Positions 27,268-38,366 of a stretch of DNA of 64,000 nucleotides are shown in pieces. Below the pieces are notes generated by a model that was not told where the DNA came from, made no database searches, and saw only the letters and a program-made list of their open reading frames with translations. The stretch comes from Sphingobium sp. EP60837 (GTDB lineage: Bacteria > Pseudomonadota > Alphaproteobacteria > Sphingomonadales > Sphingomonadaceae): NCBI RefSeq assembly GCF_001658005.1, contig NZ_CP015986.1:372001-436000 (forward strand), written 5' to 3'. The position numbers were made by a program, and so were the translations under genes. The first letter of the stretch is position 1. Each line of letters opens with the position of its first letter.

Positions 27268-28611
27268 GTGCCAGATCATCAGGTTCACATAATCGGCGGC
27301 GGCCTCGCCGGTTCGGAAGCCGCCTGGCAATTGGCGCAGGCTGGCGTCAAAGTCCGCCTCTCCGAAATGCGCGGCTCCGGCGACATGACTCCGGCGCACC
27401 AGACTGACGGCCTCGCCGAACTCGTCTGCTCAAACAGCTTCCGCTCCGACGATCCCGACAAGAACGCCGTCGGCCTCCTCCACCAAGAAATGCGCCGCCT
27501 CGGCTCCCTCATCATGGCGCAGGCAGAACCGGCGAAGGTTCCTGCCGGTTCGGCCTTGGCAGTCGATCGGCATATCTTCTCCGAAGGCGTCACCCGCACC
27601 CTGTCGGAACATCCCAATGTCGAAATCGTCCGCGAACGCATCGACCAGTTGCCCACAGAAGGGCTCACCATCGTCGCCACCGGCCCCCTGACCGCGCCCG
27701 CCCTCGCCGCCAGCATCGGCCAAGCAGCAGGCATGGACCATCTCGCCTTTTTCGACGCCATCGCGCCCGTCATCCATTTCGACAGCATCGACATGGACAA
27801 ATGCTGGATGGCGAACCGCTGGGACAAGATCGGTCCCGGCGGTGGCGAAGGCAAGGATTACATCAATTGCCCCATGAACAAGGAGCAGTATCAAGCCTTC
27901 GTCCAGGGACTGCTCGACGGCGAAAAGACTGAGTTCAAGGATTGGGAAAAAGACACTCCCTATTTCGAAGGCTGTATGCCAATCGAGGTGATGGCGTCCC
28001 GCGGCCCTGAAACTCTGCGTCACGGTCCGATGAAGCCGATGGGCCTCGACGACCCCCGCACGGGCCGCTGGCCCTATGCCGTTGTCCAGCTGCGCCAAGA
28101 CAATGCCTCAGGCACGCTCTGGAACATGGTCGGCTTCCAGACCAAGCTCAAACACGGGGCCCAGGTCGAACTGTTCCGCACCATCCCCGGCCTCGAACAA
28201 GCCGAGTTCGCCAGGCTCGGCGGCCTGCACCGCAACACCTTCATTCAGAGCCCCAAGCTGCTCGACGCCACCCTCCGGCTCAAAAGCGCCCCCCACATCC
28301 GCTTCGCGGGCCAGGTGACCGGCTGCGAAGGCTATGTCGAAAGCGCGGCCATCGGCCTGCTGGCCGGGCGTTTCGCTGCCGCAGAAGTGGTGGGCAAGGA
28401 ATTTGCGCCGCTCCCGGCCACAACCGCCCTAGGCGCGCTGCTGGGCCATGTTATCGGCAACGTAGATACCGCGGACTATCAGCCGATGAACGTCAATTTC
28501 GGCCTCTTCCCGCCGATCGACGATGTGAAGAAAAAACAACGCAAAGAAGCCCTGACTTCCCGCGCTCGCGCGGCACTTGGCCAATGGCTGGGCGAGCTTC
28601 AGCCCGCCTGA
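27268..28611 (+). CDS. trmFO: methylenetetrahydrofolate-tRNA-(uracil-5-)-methyltransferase
   Basis: Folate- and FAD-dependent enzyme that forms ribothymidine at position 54 of tRNA. The 447 residues begin with the FAD motif [20 protein letters not shown] and contain the conserved [31 protein letters not shown] and [21 protein letters not shown] segments, as in the GidA-related TrmFO family. The start is a GTG. Spacing after leuA is small (72 bases) but filled by a hairpin, so it may have its own promoter. Confidence 0.96.
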   Translation: MPDHQVHIIGGGLAGSEAAWQLAQAGVKVRLSEMRGSGDMTPAHQTDGLAELVCSNSFRSDDPDKNAVGLLHQEMRRLGSLIMAQAEPAKVPAGSALAVDRHIFSEGVTRTLSEHPNVEIVRERIDQLPTEGLTIVATGPLTAPALAASIGQAAGMDHLAFFDAIAPVIHFDSIDMDKCWMANRWDKIGPGGGEGKDYINCPMNKEQYQAFVQGLLDGEKTEFKDWEKDTPYFEGCMPIEVMASRGPETLRHGPMKPMGLDDPRTGRWPYAVVQLRQDNASGTLWNMVGFQTKLKHGAQVELFRTIPGLEQAEFARLGGLHRNTFIQSPKLLDATLRLKSAPHIRFAGQVTGCEGYVESAAIGLLAGRFAAAEVVGKEFAPLPATTALGALLGHVIGNVDTADYQPMNVNFGLFPPIDDVKKKQRKEALTSRARAALGQWLGELQPA

Positions 28612-28615
28612 ACCA

Positions 28616-29083
28616 TTAGCACTTGCACTGGGGCTTAGCGGCCCGTTTCGGCGCAGTAGTGGCGAACTCTACCGGAGTCAGCTTGCCGTTTGCATCGCTA
28701 TCCGCCTTGCCGAAACGATCGGATGTGGCGACCGCCCATTCTTCGAAGGACAGCAGATTGTCCTTATCCGTGTCGAGCGCCTTGAACGCCTTTACCCGGC
28801 TGCCCAGCATCTCAATACGCGTGATCACGCCGTCGCGATTGCGGTCATAACGGGCGAAGCGTTTCTGTTCACGGCTTTGCGGGCTCGCCTCGCCAGGGCT
28901 GGGCGGCGCTTTTCCAACGGCAGCGGCGTCACCCTCCGGCAGGGCATCAATTGCTGGAGGCGGAGGCTGAGCAATGACAGCTTCCGGTGCCGGACCGTTG
29001 GCTGCCCGCCCCTGCCACCAGAATAGACCCGCCGCGACAAAGAGCAGCGCAGCGCCCGCACCGGCTATAACTCGCCCCACCAA
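28616..29083 (-). CDS. membrane-anchored EF-hand protein
   Basis: A 155-residue protein with an N-terminal membrane segment (VIAGAGAALLFVAAGLFWW), a proline/alanine-rich linker, and three EF-hand-like calcium loops in the C-terminal half: D-R-N-R-D-G-V-I-T, D-T-D-K-D-N-L-L-S and D-S-D-A-N-G-K-L-T. It ends KPQCKC. Most of the protein would be periplasmic. Role unknown; calcium sensing or storage is inference. Seven bases after the synthase-like gene on the same strand, so probably cotranscribed with it; convergent with trmFO. Confidence 0.8.
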   Translation of the reverse strand: MVGRVIAGAGAALLFVAAGLFWWQGRAANGPAPEAVIAQPPPPAIDALPEGDAAAVGKAPPSPGEASPQSREQKRFARYDRNRDGVITRIEMLGSRVKAFKALDTDKDNLLSFEEWAVATSDRFGKADSDANGKLTPVEFATTAPKRAAKPQCKC

Positions 29084-29090
29084 ATCCCCC

Positions 29091-29735
29091 TCAACGGGCA
29101 GCCAGCGCTACGCGCAACAGCCGCAGATATAGCCCCAGCGTCAAATATTTAGGGGCAGCCCTGCCCCGTAGAATGTCCTGCCGCGCCAAGCCATAGGCAA
29201 TCTGCATCGGGCGCCATGCCGCGGGCCATGAAGGCGATGCCGAAAGGAGTTTCTCTCTGCCGCGCTCGATTGCGTCGGCGGCGAGAACAGGGTCGCTCAC
29301 ATGGCCGGACAAGTCCCACAACGCCCAAGCAGCACCAGCCTGGATTAGCCAAGGCGGCGCTTCAGCCTCCCCCGCAAGCGAGTGAAACAACCCTCCACCC
29401 CGCCCATCCGCATAGGCGTTTAGATCGATGTCTCCAATCATCGCCTCCCAGCCATCTAACCACGCGGAAAGACCCACAGGCGGAACCGCTTGGATGCCGC
29501 GCAGGGCATCGATCAAGGGTTCGCCCCTTCCTTTAACCCCCGTCTCGTCGTTCAAGGCGTCCTGCCACCAAGCAAGGCGGATCTGACCGATCATCGACTC
29601 ACTCGTCGTTGCGGCCAACCGCGCAAAGCGCGCGTCCAAGGCCCACAAGAGCTGATGGCGCGATATGGCCTCACCCGCATAGGCACAGAGCAACGCCACA
29701 ATCGGGGCTAACTCTTCATCCACTATTTCAGTCAC
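29091..29735 (-). CDS. squalene/phytoene synthase-like protein
   Basis: A 214-residue helical protein related to squalene/phytoene synthases. ESMIGQIRLAWWQDALND resembles the second substrate-binding region of the family, and the AYADGRGGGLFHSLAGEA stretch matches the middle helices. At 214 residues it is shorter than true synthases (about 280-300), and the usual DxxxD pair is not evident. It is more like the NDUFAF6-type non-catalytic relatives than a carotenoid enzyme. No other terpenoid gene is near. Upstream of the EF-hand gene in one unit. Confidence 0.7.
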   Translation of the reverse strand: MTEIVDEELAPIVALLCAYAGEAISRHQLLWALDARFARLAATTSESMIGQIRLAWWQDALNDETGVKGRGEPLIDALRGIQAVPPVGLSAWLDGWEAMIGDIDLNAYADGRGGGLFHSLAGEAEAPPWLIQAGAAWALWDLSGHVSDPVLAADAIERGREKLLSASPSWPAAWRPMQIAYGLARQDILRGRAAPKYLTLGLYLRLLRVALAAR

Positions 29736-29870
29736 AGGGCATATATCACCAGATATAGATTAGCGTCATTTTAACTATGCCCCGAATAATGATCCTAACA
29801 ACTGTCCATTAAGGAACAGCGGCTGCCCTGCCTAAATGGGGGGTCGGGACAAGCACGGGTGAAAGCAAAA

Positions 29871-31886
29871 ATGAGCGACAGGATCAAGCAAACGCTGTTC
29901 ATTTTAATGCGGCTTTTTCACAATCAGGCAGGCAACACGCTGGCGATTGTGGCGGCTGCCATCTTTCCTCTGGCGGCACTTATTGGCGGAGGCGTGGACA
30001 TGAGCCGCCTTTACCTCACCAAAACGCGCCTGCAGCAGGCTTGCGACGCCGGAGCGCTCGCGGGGCGGCGCTCCATGACGGGTCTCACCTGGACGACCGG
30101 TGCCGGCAGTTCGGAGGACACCGCCAATCGCTTCTTCAACATCAATTTTCCTGCTAATAAATATGGCACCAGCCTGGCCACGGTCACCTACTCCGCAAGC
30201 GCGGCAGGCGCAGTAACGGGGAACGCTTCTGTCTTAGTGCCAATGACCTTGATGTCGCTGTTTCATATGCCCGACAAGACCGTCACGGCGCGCTGCACCG
30301 CTGATCTCCAGTTACCCAACACGGACGTAATGTTCGTTCTGGATACGACCCTGTCTATGAACGACATCAACCCAGGCGACAGTCAGAGCCGCATCGCTGT
30401 TCTGCGGGGCGCAGTTAGCAGCTTCTATACAGAGTTGGAGAACGTCCGTCCCGCCGGCTCGCACATCCGTTATGGGTTCGTGCCTTATTCCTCCACGGTC
30501 AATGTGGGCATGTTGCTCAAGCGAAGTTGGATCCAGGACAATGCGATTTACGATTCACGGGCTTATGAAAATAACGACAAAGAGTTGAAGGATGGCGGCA
30601 CGCAAGGAACCACCATCTCTGGTACCGATCCGTGGCAGAAGGTCAGCGGATCGTCCGCAACCGGCACAAAATATCAAGGCTCCTCTGAACAATGTGCAGC
30701 TCCCGCCAACACGTTGTCTGATAGCAGCACTTATACAAGCTGGTCTCCTTCAAACACGGCAGTCCCTCGCAGCCGCGTACGGACGCGCACGCGTAATGGG
30801 ACGACCTATTCAGCCGGCTTGACCAACGGCATTTGTTGGATAACCCCAACGATATACACCAATCTCGTCGAGACCCAAAATGAATGGGTCAAAGAAAACC
30901 CCAACGCCGGTCAGGAAAACGCCGACAGCTGGGTATATTATTGGCAGTATAAACCAATAAGCTACTCGATGGCTGCTCTGAAAGGTGCAGGCGACGAGAA
31001 TGGAACCGTCAGCGGCGGCAGCTTCAATGCGCTGGTAAATAACATAAACACAACCACCGGCACGGCCACCAACCGTTCCATTGCATGGAACCAGACGAAC
31101 GCCTGCATCGAGGAACGCGCTACCCGTCGTTCGGATGAGGGCAACACTGTTCCTCGTTATGACATGGACATCGATCTGATCCCGGACAAGACCAAGCCCG
31201 AAACGCAGTGGAAACCGTTCCTTCCGGGACTGGTCTATGGCCGGAACGCTACCGCTTTCACGGCGACGACGAACTGGGTTTATAGCGGATCGACTGCCAC
31301 CCGAAGTTCCACCAACCTTCCGACGCCATCATCAAGCCCGACCGAATATGGCGCTTGTCCGACCTATGCGCGGAAAATGGGAGAGATCGATTTATCAACA
31401 CTGTCCACCTATCTAACCGCGCTCAAGCCCGCCGGTTACACATATCATGACATCGGCATGTTGTGGGGTCTGCGCCTGATGTCGCGCGAGGGTCTGTTCG
31501 CAGCCGAGCATGCGGCGGCGGAAGCCACAGGACGCTATGCGCGGAACCTGATCTTCATGACCGATGGGGGCACGGATACCCGCATCGGCGCCTACGACGC
31601 ATGGGGCATGTCGGGCGTTGCCCGCCGCCGCACGCCGACGGGATCGATCCCCACAAATGCAACCCAGAACGCCATCACCGAAGCGCGTCTCGGGGAGCTT
31701 TGTACGATTGCCAAGAACCAGAAGAACATCACGGTGTGGGTGATCGCCTTCGGCACCACCCTTACCACCATGCTGTCAGACTGCGCCTCGCCGGGCCGCG
31801 CTTATCAGGCCAACAACGCCGCGCAATTGACGGCAACTTTCTCACAGATCGCTTCGCAAATCGCGCAGTTACGGATTACGCAATGA
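29871..31886 (+). CDS. TadG-like pilus-assembly protein with VWA domain
   Basis: A 671-residue protein. Residues 20-45 are the Tad leader-like membrane segment (GNTLAIVAAAIFPLAALIGG) followed by VDMSRLYLTKTRLQQACDAG, the standard start of TadG proteins. A VWA domain starts near residue 150 with VMFVLDTTLSMND (a D-x-T-x-S metal site), is interrupted by a long Ser/Thr/Asn-rich insert, and resumes near 555 with NLIFMTDGGTD. The start is ATG 29871 or GTG 29859. The stop overlaps the next gene by four bases. First gene of a three-gene unit; the rest of a Tad apparatus is not in view. Confidence 0.85.
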   Translation: MSDRIKQTLFILMRLFHNQAGNTLAIVAAAIFPLAALIGGGVDMSRLYLTKTRLQQACDAGALAGRRSMTGLTWTTGAGSSEDTANRFFNINFPANKYGTSLATVTYSASAAGAVTGNASVLVPMTLMSLFHMPDKTVTARCTADLQLPNTDVMFVLDTTLSMNDINPGDSQSRIAVLRGAVSSFYTELENVRPAGSHIRYGFVPYSSTVNVGMLLKRSWIQDNAIYDSRAYENNDKELKDGGTQGTTISGTDPWQKVSGSSATGTKYQGSSEQCAAPANTLSDSSTYTSWSPSNTAVPRSRVRTRTRNGTTYSAGLTNGICWITPTIYTNLVETQNEWVKENPNAGQENADSWVYYWQYKPISYSMAALKGAGDENGTVSGGSFNALVNNINTTTGTATNRSIAWNQTNACIEERATRRSDEGNTVPRYDMDIDLIPDKTKPETQWKPFLPGLVYGRNATAFTATTNWVYSGSTATRSSTNLPTPSSSPTEYGACPTYARKMGEIDLSTLSTYLTALKPAGYTYHDIGMLWGLRLMSREGLFAAEHAAAEATGRYARNLIFMTDGGTDTRIGAYDAWGMSGVARRRTPTGSIPTNATQNAITEARLGELCTIAKNQKNITVWVIAFGTTLTTMLSDCASPGRAYQANNAAQLTATFSQIASQIAQLRITQ

Positions 31887-32503
31887 GGAAGCTATCCACT
31901 CTCATGCGCGTGAGGCAGAAGGGTCCGTTCCTCTCCCGCGACACGCGCGGGGCTACACTGGTCGAATTCGCCTTCGTCGCGCCCATTCTCGTGCTTATGC
32001 TGATGTTCCTCTTCGACACCGGCTACTATCTCTATGCCCGAGCAATATTGAGCGGAGAAGTTCAGGCAGCCGGGCGGGCATCGGCGTTGGAGACAGCCAC
32101 CGACACAAACCGGGCACTGCTCGATGCCTCCGTCGAAACGGCGGTCAAGAGACTGGTCGGAGGCGGCACACTTAGCTTCGATCGCCTTTCCTTCAAATCC
32201 TATGGCCGCGCTCAATCGAGGGCAGAAGCCTTCATTGATTCAAACTCGGACAATATCTGCAATAACAACGAGAGCTTCGACGACGCCAACCGCAACGGCT
32301 TTCGCGACACAGATTCTGGGGTGGCAGGTCAGGGCGGTGCCAAGGACGTCACGATATATTCGGTGACCCTTCGATATGATCGCCTGTTCCCGATGGCCTC
32401 TCTTTTGGGATGGAGCCAGCAGGTCAGCATGAACTCGCGAACGATCCTTCGCAATCAGCCCTTCGACAAGCAGGCCGAAGCTCTGATCGGCCGGTGCACT
32501 TAA
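31883..32503 (+). CDS. TadE-like pseudopilin/assembly protein
   Basis: A 206-residue protein with the TadE signature: a basic start, then DTRGATLVEFAFVAPILVLM with the Glu typical of type IV pilin-like helices, one membrane segment (residues 29-48) and a periplasmic rest. Residues 118-144 are strikingly Asp/Asn-rich (D-S-N-S-D-N ... D-D-A-N-R-N-G), like a calcium-binding loop pair. The ATG overlaps the tadG-like stop as ATGA. Followed after 10 bases by a second tadE-like gene. Confidence 0.85.
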   Translation: MRKLSTLMRVRQKGPFLSRDTRGATLVEFAFVAPILVLMLMFLFDTGYYLYARAILSGEVQAAGRASALETATDTNRALLDASVETAVKRLVGGGTLSFDRLSFKSYGRAQSRAEAFIDSNSDNICNNNESFDDANRNGFRDTDSGVAGQGGAKDVTIYSVTLRYDRLFPMASLLGWSQQVSMNSRTILRNQPFDKQAEALIGRCT

Positions 32504-32513
32504 GGATTTATTG

Positions 32514-33197
32514 ATGAACAAGTCCCCCTCTGCGCCAGTTCAGCCCGCGAGCAACCGAGCACCACTTTCGCTCCGACAGAAGTTGTTGCGCTGCCAAAGT
32601 GGTATAGCACTGACCGAATTTGCCATGGCCTTTCCCATTCTTATGATCCTAGCCACTTCGGGGCTGGAACTCACAAATTACGCGTTGACCGTGAAACGGG
32701 TGGGCGAACTCGCAATGATGGTCTCGGATAATGCGTCCCGCATGGGTTCGCAGAGCGCGATCAACAACAAACCGGTTAGCGAGGCAGAGATCAACGACGT
32801 CTTCGTCGGTGCCGACCTGCAAGCATCCGGCCTGAACATCGAGCAAAAGGGCAAGATTGTTCTCTCCAGCCTACAGACAAACGCCGATGGCGGACAGACC
32901 ATCAAATGGCAGCGCTGCTTCGGTGGGGACGCCTACCATTCTGCTTATGGATCGGAGGGGACGGGCGCCACGGGCACGAGCTTTACAGGCATGGGCCCAA
33001 CGGGGCAGGAGATCAGGGCGGCTACGGGAACCGCGGTGATGGTGGTGGAAGTCCACTACACCTACAACCGCCTGATGCCGATCATATCGCTGCCCCTACG
33101 TGACATCACGGAATTCTCTGCCTACAACGTGCGGGACAGCCGGGATATCACTCAGGTCTATAACAGCGAAAATGTCACTCCATCCACCTGCACCTGA
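32514..33197 (+). CDS. second TadE-like protein
   Basis: A 227-residue protein. After a 30-residue basic, proline-containing N-terminus comes CQSGIALTEFAMAFPILMIL, again the TadE-type helix with Glu at position five after the processing-like Gly. The remainder is periplasmic, with conserved-looking VVEVHYTYNRLMPIISLPL. AAGGA precedes the ATG at 32514. Last gene of the unit; a hairpin follows before convergent pdhB. These two and the TadG-like protein are probably minor components of an envelope filament or secretion structure. Confidence 0.83.
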   Translation: MNKSPSAPVQPASNRAPLSLRQKLLRCQSGIALTEFAMAFPILMILATSGLELTNYALTVKRVGELAMMVSDNASRMGSQSAINNKPVSEAEINDVFVGADLQASGLNIEQKGKIVLSSLQTNADGGQTIKWQRCFGGDAYHSAYGSEGTGATGTSFTGMGPTGQEIRAATGTAVMVVEVHYTYNRLMPIISLPLRDITEFSAYNVRDSRDITQVYNSENVTPSTCT

Positions 33198-33213
33198 TAT
33201 AGCGCAGGGAAAC

Positions 33214-33239
33214 CCGGCGAAGGCTCCGACCCTCGCCGG
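33214..33239. terminator. bidirectional terminator-like hairpin
   Basis: CCGGCGA (33214-33220) and TCGCCGG (33233-33239) form a perfect seven-base stem between the convergent tadE-like and pdhB genes. No T-run follows, as is common in this kind of genome, so it may act with Rho or simply protect 3' ends. Confidence 0.5.
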
Positions 33240-33250
33240 CTCTCGATTCA

Positions 33251-34639
33251 TCAGTTGCGGTAGCACACCTTCTTTACCGCAGTGACCACCCGCGACGCGT
33301 CGATAAGCGCAGCCTTTTCCAGATTAGCGGCATAGGGCAGCGGCACGTCTTCGTTCGTGACCCGCAACACAGGCGCATCAAGGTCGTCAAAGCCTTGCTC
33401 CATGACCACTGCTGCGATTTCCGATGCGATAGAGCAGACGGGCCAGCCTTCCTCGACGACCACCAAGCGGTTGGTCTTCTTGAGGCTTTCCAACACGGTG
33501 GCGGTATCCAGCGGACGCAGCGTGCGCAGGTCGATGACCTCGGCATCGATGCCCTCCGCCGCCAATTGCTCCGCGGCTTCAAGGGCAACGCCCACGCCGA
33601 TAGAGTAGCTGACCAGCGTTACATCCTTGCCCGCGCGCATGATCCGAGCCTTGCCGATGGGCAGGACATAATCGTCCACCTTCGGCACGTCGAAGCTGCG
33701 GCCATAGACCAGCTCATTTTCCAGAAATACGACCGGATCTTCCGACCGAATCGCCGCCTTGAGCAAGCCCTTCGCGTCAGCAGCATCATAGGGCGCGATG
33801 ACAATGAGGCCGGGAACAGCCGCATACCAAGGGCCGTAATTCTGGCTGTGCTGGGCCGCTACACGGCTCGCCGCGCCATTGGGACCACGGAACACGATCG
33901 GACAGCGCATCTGGCCGCCGGACATATAGTTGGTCTTGGCCGCCGAGTTGATGATGTGATCGATCGCCTGCATGGCGAAGTTGAACGTCATGAACTCGAT
34001 AACCGGGCGAAGACCACCCATCGCCGCGCCTGCGCCGATGCCGGCAAAGCCATACTCAGTGATCGGCGTGTCGATGACCCGTCTGTCGCCAAATTCGTCG
34101 AGAAGTCCCTGGGTCACCTTGTAAGCGCCCTGATATTCTGCGACCTCTTCACCCATGACGAAGACGCGCTCATCGCGGCGCATTTCCTCGGCCATGGCGT
34201 CGCGTAACGCTTCGCGCACCGTCGTCTTCACATATTCGGTGCCTTCGGGAAGGTCGGGGTCAGCAACGCTGGCCTTCGCTTCCGAAGCCAGCTTAGCCGT
34301 GCCACTCTCCGCCTTTGTCGGCGCTTCGGGCGCGGCTTCAGGCTGAGCAGGAGCTGCGGTTTTCTCGGTCTGGGGCGTAGCCTTCACGGTCGCACCGCCT
34401 TCGCCCGCCATGGTGGCGATGACGGTGCCGACTTTCACGCCTTCGGTCCCTTCGGGAATGACGATCGCGCCGATCTTGCCTTCATCGACCGCTTCAAATT
34501 CCATCGTCGCCTTATCCGTTTCGATCTCGGCGAGAATGTCACCCGAACGCACTTCGTCGCCTTCCTTCACTAGCCATTTGGCCAGCGTGCCTTCCTCCAT
34601 CGTGGGGGAGAGCGCCGGCATCTTGATTTCGATACCCAT
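33251..34639 (-). CDS. pdhB: pyruvate dehydrogenase E1 component, beta subunit, with lipoyl domain
   Basis: Second half of the heterotetrameric E1 of the pyruvate dehydrogenase complex. The 462 residues carry an N-terminal lipoyl domain ([20 protein letters not shown], lipoyl-lysine in [10 protein letters not shown]), an Ala/Pro/Glu linker (residues 90-130), then the transketolase-type beta domain ([40 protein letters not shown]). The lipoyl fusion is typical of alphaproteobacteria. The ATG at 34639 shares a base with the pdhA stop (TGATG). Confidence 0.96.
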   Translation of the reverse strand: MGIEIKMPALSPTMEEGTLAKWLVKEGDEVRSGDILAEIETDKATMEFEAVDEGKIGAIVIPEGTEGVKVGTVIATMAGEGGATVKATPQTEKTAAPAQPEAAPEAPTKAESGTAKLASEAKASVADPDLPEGTEYVKTTVREALRDAMAEEMRRDERVFVMGEEVAEYQGAYKVTQGLLDEFGDRRVIDTPITEYGFAGIGAGAAMGGLRPVIEFMTFNFAMQAIDHIINSAAKTNYMSGGQMRCPIVFRGPNGAASRVAAQHSQNYGPWYAAVPGLIVIAPYDAADAKGLLKAAIRSEDPVVFLENELVYGRSFDVPKVDDYVLPIGKARIMRAGKDVTLVSYSIGVGVALEAAEQLAAEGIDAEVIDLRTLRPLDTATVLESLKKTNRLVVVEEGWPVCSIASEIAAVVMEQGFDDLDAPVLRVTNEDVPLPYAANLEKAALIDASRVVTAVKKVCYRN

Positions 34640-35712
34640 CAATATTGCTCCACCAGCACGTCGGTATAGAGTTCGGACATTTCCGGTTCAGGCGACGTTT
34701 CGGCGAAGTCCGCCGCATCGCTTACGATCTTGCGGATGTCCTGATCGACCTTCTTGAGCTCGTCCTCGCTTACCCCCTCGTCGATCAGATATTTCTTCAC
34801 GCCTTCGATAGGATCGGATTTGTCGCGCATGGCCTGTACCTCTTCACGCGAACGGTATTTCGCCGGGTCGGACATGGAGTGGCCGCGATAGCGGTAGGTC
34901 TTCATTTCAAGCAAGATGGGGCCGTTGCCGCCTTGCACCCATTTGAGTGCTTCCTCGGTTGCTCCCCGCACCGCGAGGACGTCCATGCCATTGACCTGAA
35001 TGCCGGGAATGCGGAAGCTTTCGCCGCGGCGATAAAGCTGGTCCTCTGCGGAGGAACGGTTGACGCTGGTGCCCATGGCATATTGGTTATTTTCGATCAC
35101 GAAGATGATCGGCAGCTTCCATAGCTCAGCCATGTTGAAGCTTTCATAGACCTGGCCCTGATTGGCCGCGCCGTCGCCGAAATAAGCGACGCAGACGCCA
35201 CCGTCATTGTTATATTTGTGCGCGAACCCCAGACCGGCCCCGAGCGAAACCTGCGCGCCCACAATGCCATGGCCGCCGAAGAATTTATGTTCGACGCTGA
35301 ACATGTGCATCGAACCGCCCTTGCCCTTCGAAATGCCAGCTTCGCGGCCAGTCAGTTCGGCCATGATGACATTGGGATCAATACCGTAGGCGAGCATGTG
35401 GCCATGGTCGCGATAGCCGGTTATCACGCTGTCCTTGCCAGGCGTCAGCGCAGATTGAATGCCAACCGCAACAGCTTCCTGGCCAATATAAAGGTGACAA
35501 AAGCCGCCGATCAGGCCGAGGCCGTAAAGCTGGCCCGCCTTTTCCTCAAAGCGGCGGATAAGGACCATCTGCCGGTAGAATTCCAGCAATTCTTCCTTCT
35601 TTGCCTTGTAGTCCGTAGGAGTTTCTGGGCGAGGCCGGTTGTGGTCCGCGCTGGCAGGGCTTTGCGCCTTTGCCTTTGCACGCGAAGGACGCGGCGTCGT
35701 AGGTTTCGCCAA
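34639..35712 (-). CDS. pdhA: pyruvate dehydrogenase E1 component, alpha subunit
   Basis: Thiamine-diphosphate subunit of E1, decarboxylating pyruvate. About 357 residues: [20 protein letters not shown] at the start of the domain, [20 protein letters not shown], and the ThDP motif region [20 protein letters not shown]. The N-terminal tail ([14 protein letters not shown]) is basic and unstructured. A TTG at 35712 preceded by GGAT looks like the start; the frame stays open to 35784 without a good site. Cotranscribed with ftsB and pdhB, downstream of eno. Confidence 0.95.
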   Translation of the reverse strand: MAKPTTPRPSRAKAKAQSPASADHNRPRPETPTDYKAKKEELLEFYRQMVLIRRFEEKAGQLYGLGLIGGFCHLYIGQEAVAVGIQSALTPGKDSVITGYRDHGHMLAYGIDPNVIMAELTGREAGISKGKGGSMHMFSVEHKFFGGHGIVGAQVSLGAGLGFAHKYNNDGGVCVAYFGDGAANQGQVYESFNMAELWKLPIIFVIENNQYAMGTSVNRSSAEDQLYRRGESFRIPGIQVNGMDVLAVRGATEEALKWVQGGNGPILLEMKTYRYRGHSMSDPAKYRSREEVQAMRDKSDPIEGVKKYLIDEGVSEDELKKVDQDIRKIVSDAADFAETSPEPEMSELYTDVLVEQY

Positions 35713-35823
35713 GGCTCTTATCCTTTTGCCTGGGTATGGATTGGAAGGAAGCTCGATATAGCGGCAGAGCAGGCCGAAATGCAACGCTGCAGCCCGTGGA
35801 ATAGCGGCATTGGATGCCGCGGC

Positions 35824-36135
35824 TTAGTTCAGCGGCACGATCACTTCATCATGATGTATCACGCCGAGCTGGCGGCGGATCAGTTCATCGCTGAGATCAG
35901 GATCCACGCGGCGCGGATTGAGTAAATCCACGCGATTGCGGAGATCATTCCGCTGCGCCTGAACCGACTTCAGCTCGCCTTGAGCGCGATGAAGCTGGCG
36001 CGTGTAATCGCCCCACGCAAGAACCCCGTTAGAGCCGAGCACGACATAACCGGCGAAGAAAAGAAGAAGAAGCACCGCGATCGCTGGCCCGAAAGCCGAA
36101 AACAACAACATGCGAAGCTTAGCGATGTGCGCCAT
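35824..36135 (-). CDS. ftsB: FtsB/DivIC-type septum formation initiator
   Basis: A 103-residue bitopic cell-division protein: a short cytoplasmic start, one membrane helix (AIAVLLLLFFAGYVVLG, residues 18-34), then a coiled coil (RQLHRAQGELKSVQAQRNDL) and the C-terminal DELIRRQLGVIHHDEVIVPL, the usual FtsB tail. It should join FtsL and FtsQ in the divisome. The position between eno and pdhA is the common alphaproteobacterial order (E. coli also has ftsB near eno). Confidence 0.88.
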   Translation of the reverse strand: MAHIAKLRMLLFSAFGPAIAVLLLLFFAGYVVLGSNGVLAWGDYTRQLHRAQGELKSVQAQRNDLRNRVDLLNPRRVDPDLSDELIRRQLGVIHHDEVIVPLN

Positions 36136-36162
36136 GGAACAGTTGAATCACAGGCCGGAGCC

Positions 36163-36194
36163 GGCCGCAAGCAAAATCTCGTTAACTTGCGGCC
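36163..36194. terminator. perfect nine-base hairpin between eno and ftsB
   Basis: GGCCGCAAG (36163-36171) pairs with CTTGCGGCC (36186-36194) around a 14-base A/T-rich loop. It lies just after eno on the transcript; there is no T-run on that strand, so partial termination or a processing site that keeps eno mRNA more abundant than ftsB-pdhAB is plausible. Confidence 0.5.
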
Positions 36195-36211
36195 GAGTGC
36201 TGAAATAGGGA

Positions 36212-37557
<1,346 letters not shown>

Positions 37558-37697
37558 TGCAGGGGCTTGCATGGACTCGAAAAATGCCGATGCTCAAATT
37601 AGTAACGGCAACGGAACTGTGGCCCGTCGCGAGCATTGAGGACGGATATCCATTCGCCCGCATCGCGACCCCACAATATCTGAGGAGACATAGGACG

Positions 37698-38312
37698 ATG
37701 GCCGACACCCCGGAAACCCCGCCCACCAAGCGCACGAAAAAGGCCAGCCCGGCCAAGCCGGTCAAAGGCAAGCCCGTTGCGGCCACCGAGGCGACAGCCA
37801 CGCCAGCAGCACCAGTCAAGACGGCTGCAACGCGGAGCGCCCCGACAGCAAAGCCCGGTAATGGCGCGGCTTCGCATGGCTGGGCGGCGCAGATAGCTCC
37901 TCTCAAGGCGCAAGCGGAAAAGGCAGCAAAGAGTGCAGCAGACAAGCTGAACACCGTGGATTGGAAGACGCATATCGACCCGCTGAAAGACCAGGCGACA
38001 AAAACCGCTAAATCTGCCGCTGTTGTAGCGAAGGACAAGACTGGCACGGCTATGCAGAGCCTGGCCAAGCTTATCACGGATACGGCTGGCACGGTCGATG
38101 CCAAGCTCGGCCCGCAATATGGTGATTATGCGCGTCAGGCCGCTGAGGCAGTCGCAGGCGCGGCCGACACCTTGGACAGCAAGGATGTCGATCAACTGAT
38201 GAGTGAAGCGCGCGATTTTGTCCGTAAAAGTCCGGCCGTTGCGATCGGCGCTGCGGCGGTGGTCGGCTTCGTGCTGATGCGGCTCGCCAAGGGTTCCGAC
38301 GATAAAGCCTGA
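37698..38312 (+). CDS. Ala/Lys-rich DUF883/YqjD-like membrane-anchored protein
   Basis: A 204-residue low-complexity protein. The first 70 residues are Pro/Ala/Lys/Thr-rich (ETPPTKRTKKASPAKPVKGK). A predicted long helix follows (AQAEKAAKSAADKLNTVDW, DYARQAAEAVAGAADTL), and a C-terminal membrane anchor, VRKSPAVAIGAAAVVGFVLM, resembles the tail of YqjD/ElaB proteins, which attach ribosomes to the inner membrane in E. coli stationary phase. AGGA-type sites precede the ATG at 37698. First of four small genes with related properties. Confidence 0.75.
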   Translation: MADTPETPPTKRTKKASPAKPVKGKPVAATEATATPAAPVKTAATRSAPTAKPGNGAASHGWAAQIAPLKAQAEKAAKSAADKLNTVDWKTHIDPLKDQATKTAKSAAVVAKDKTGTAMQSLAKLITDTAGTVDAKLGPQYGDYARQAAEAVAGAADTLDSKDVDQLMSEARDFVRKSPAVAIGAAAVVGFVLMRLAKGSDDKA

Positions 38313-38366
38313 CGCCGTCACTTTTGACAATTTACAATAGGCCCCTCTGATGGGGCGGAGGGGTTT

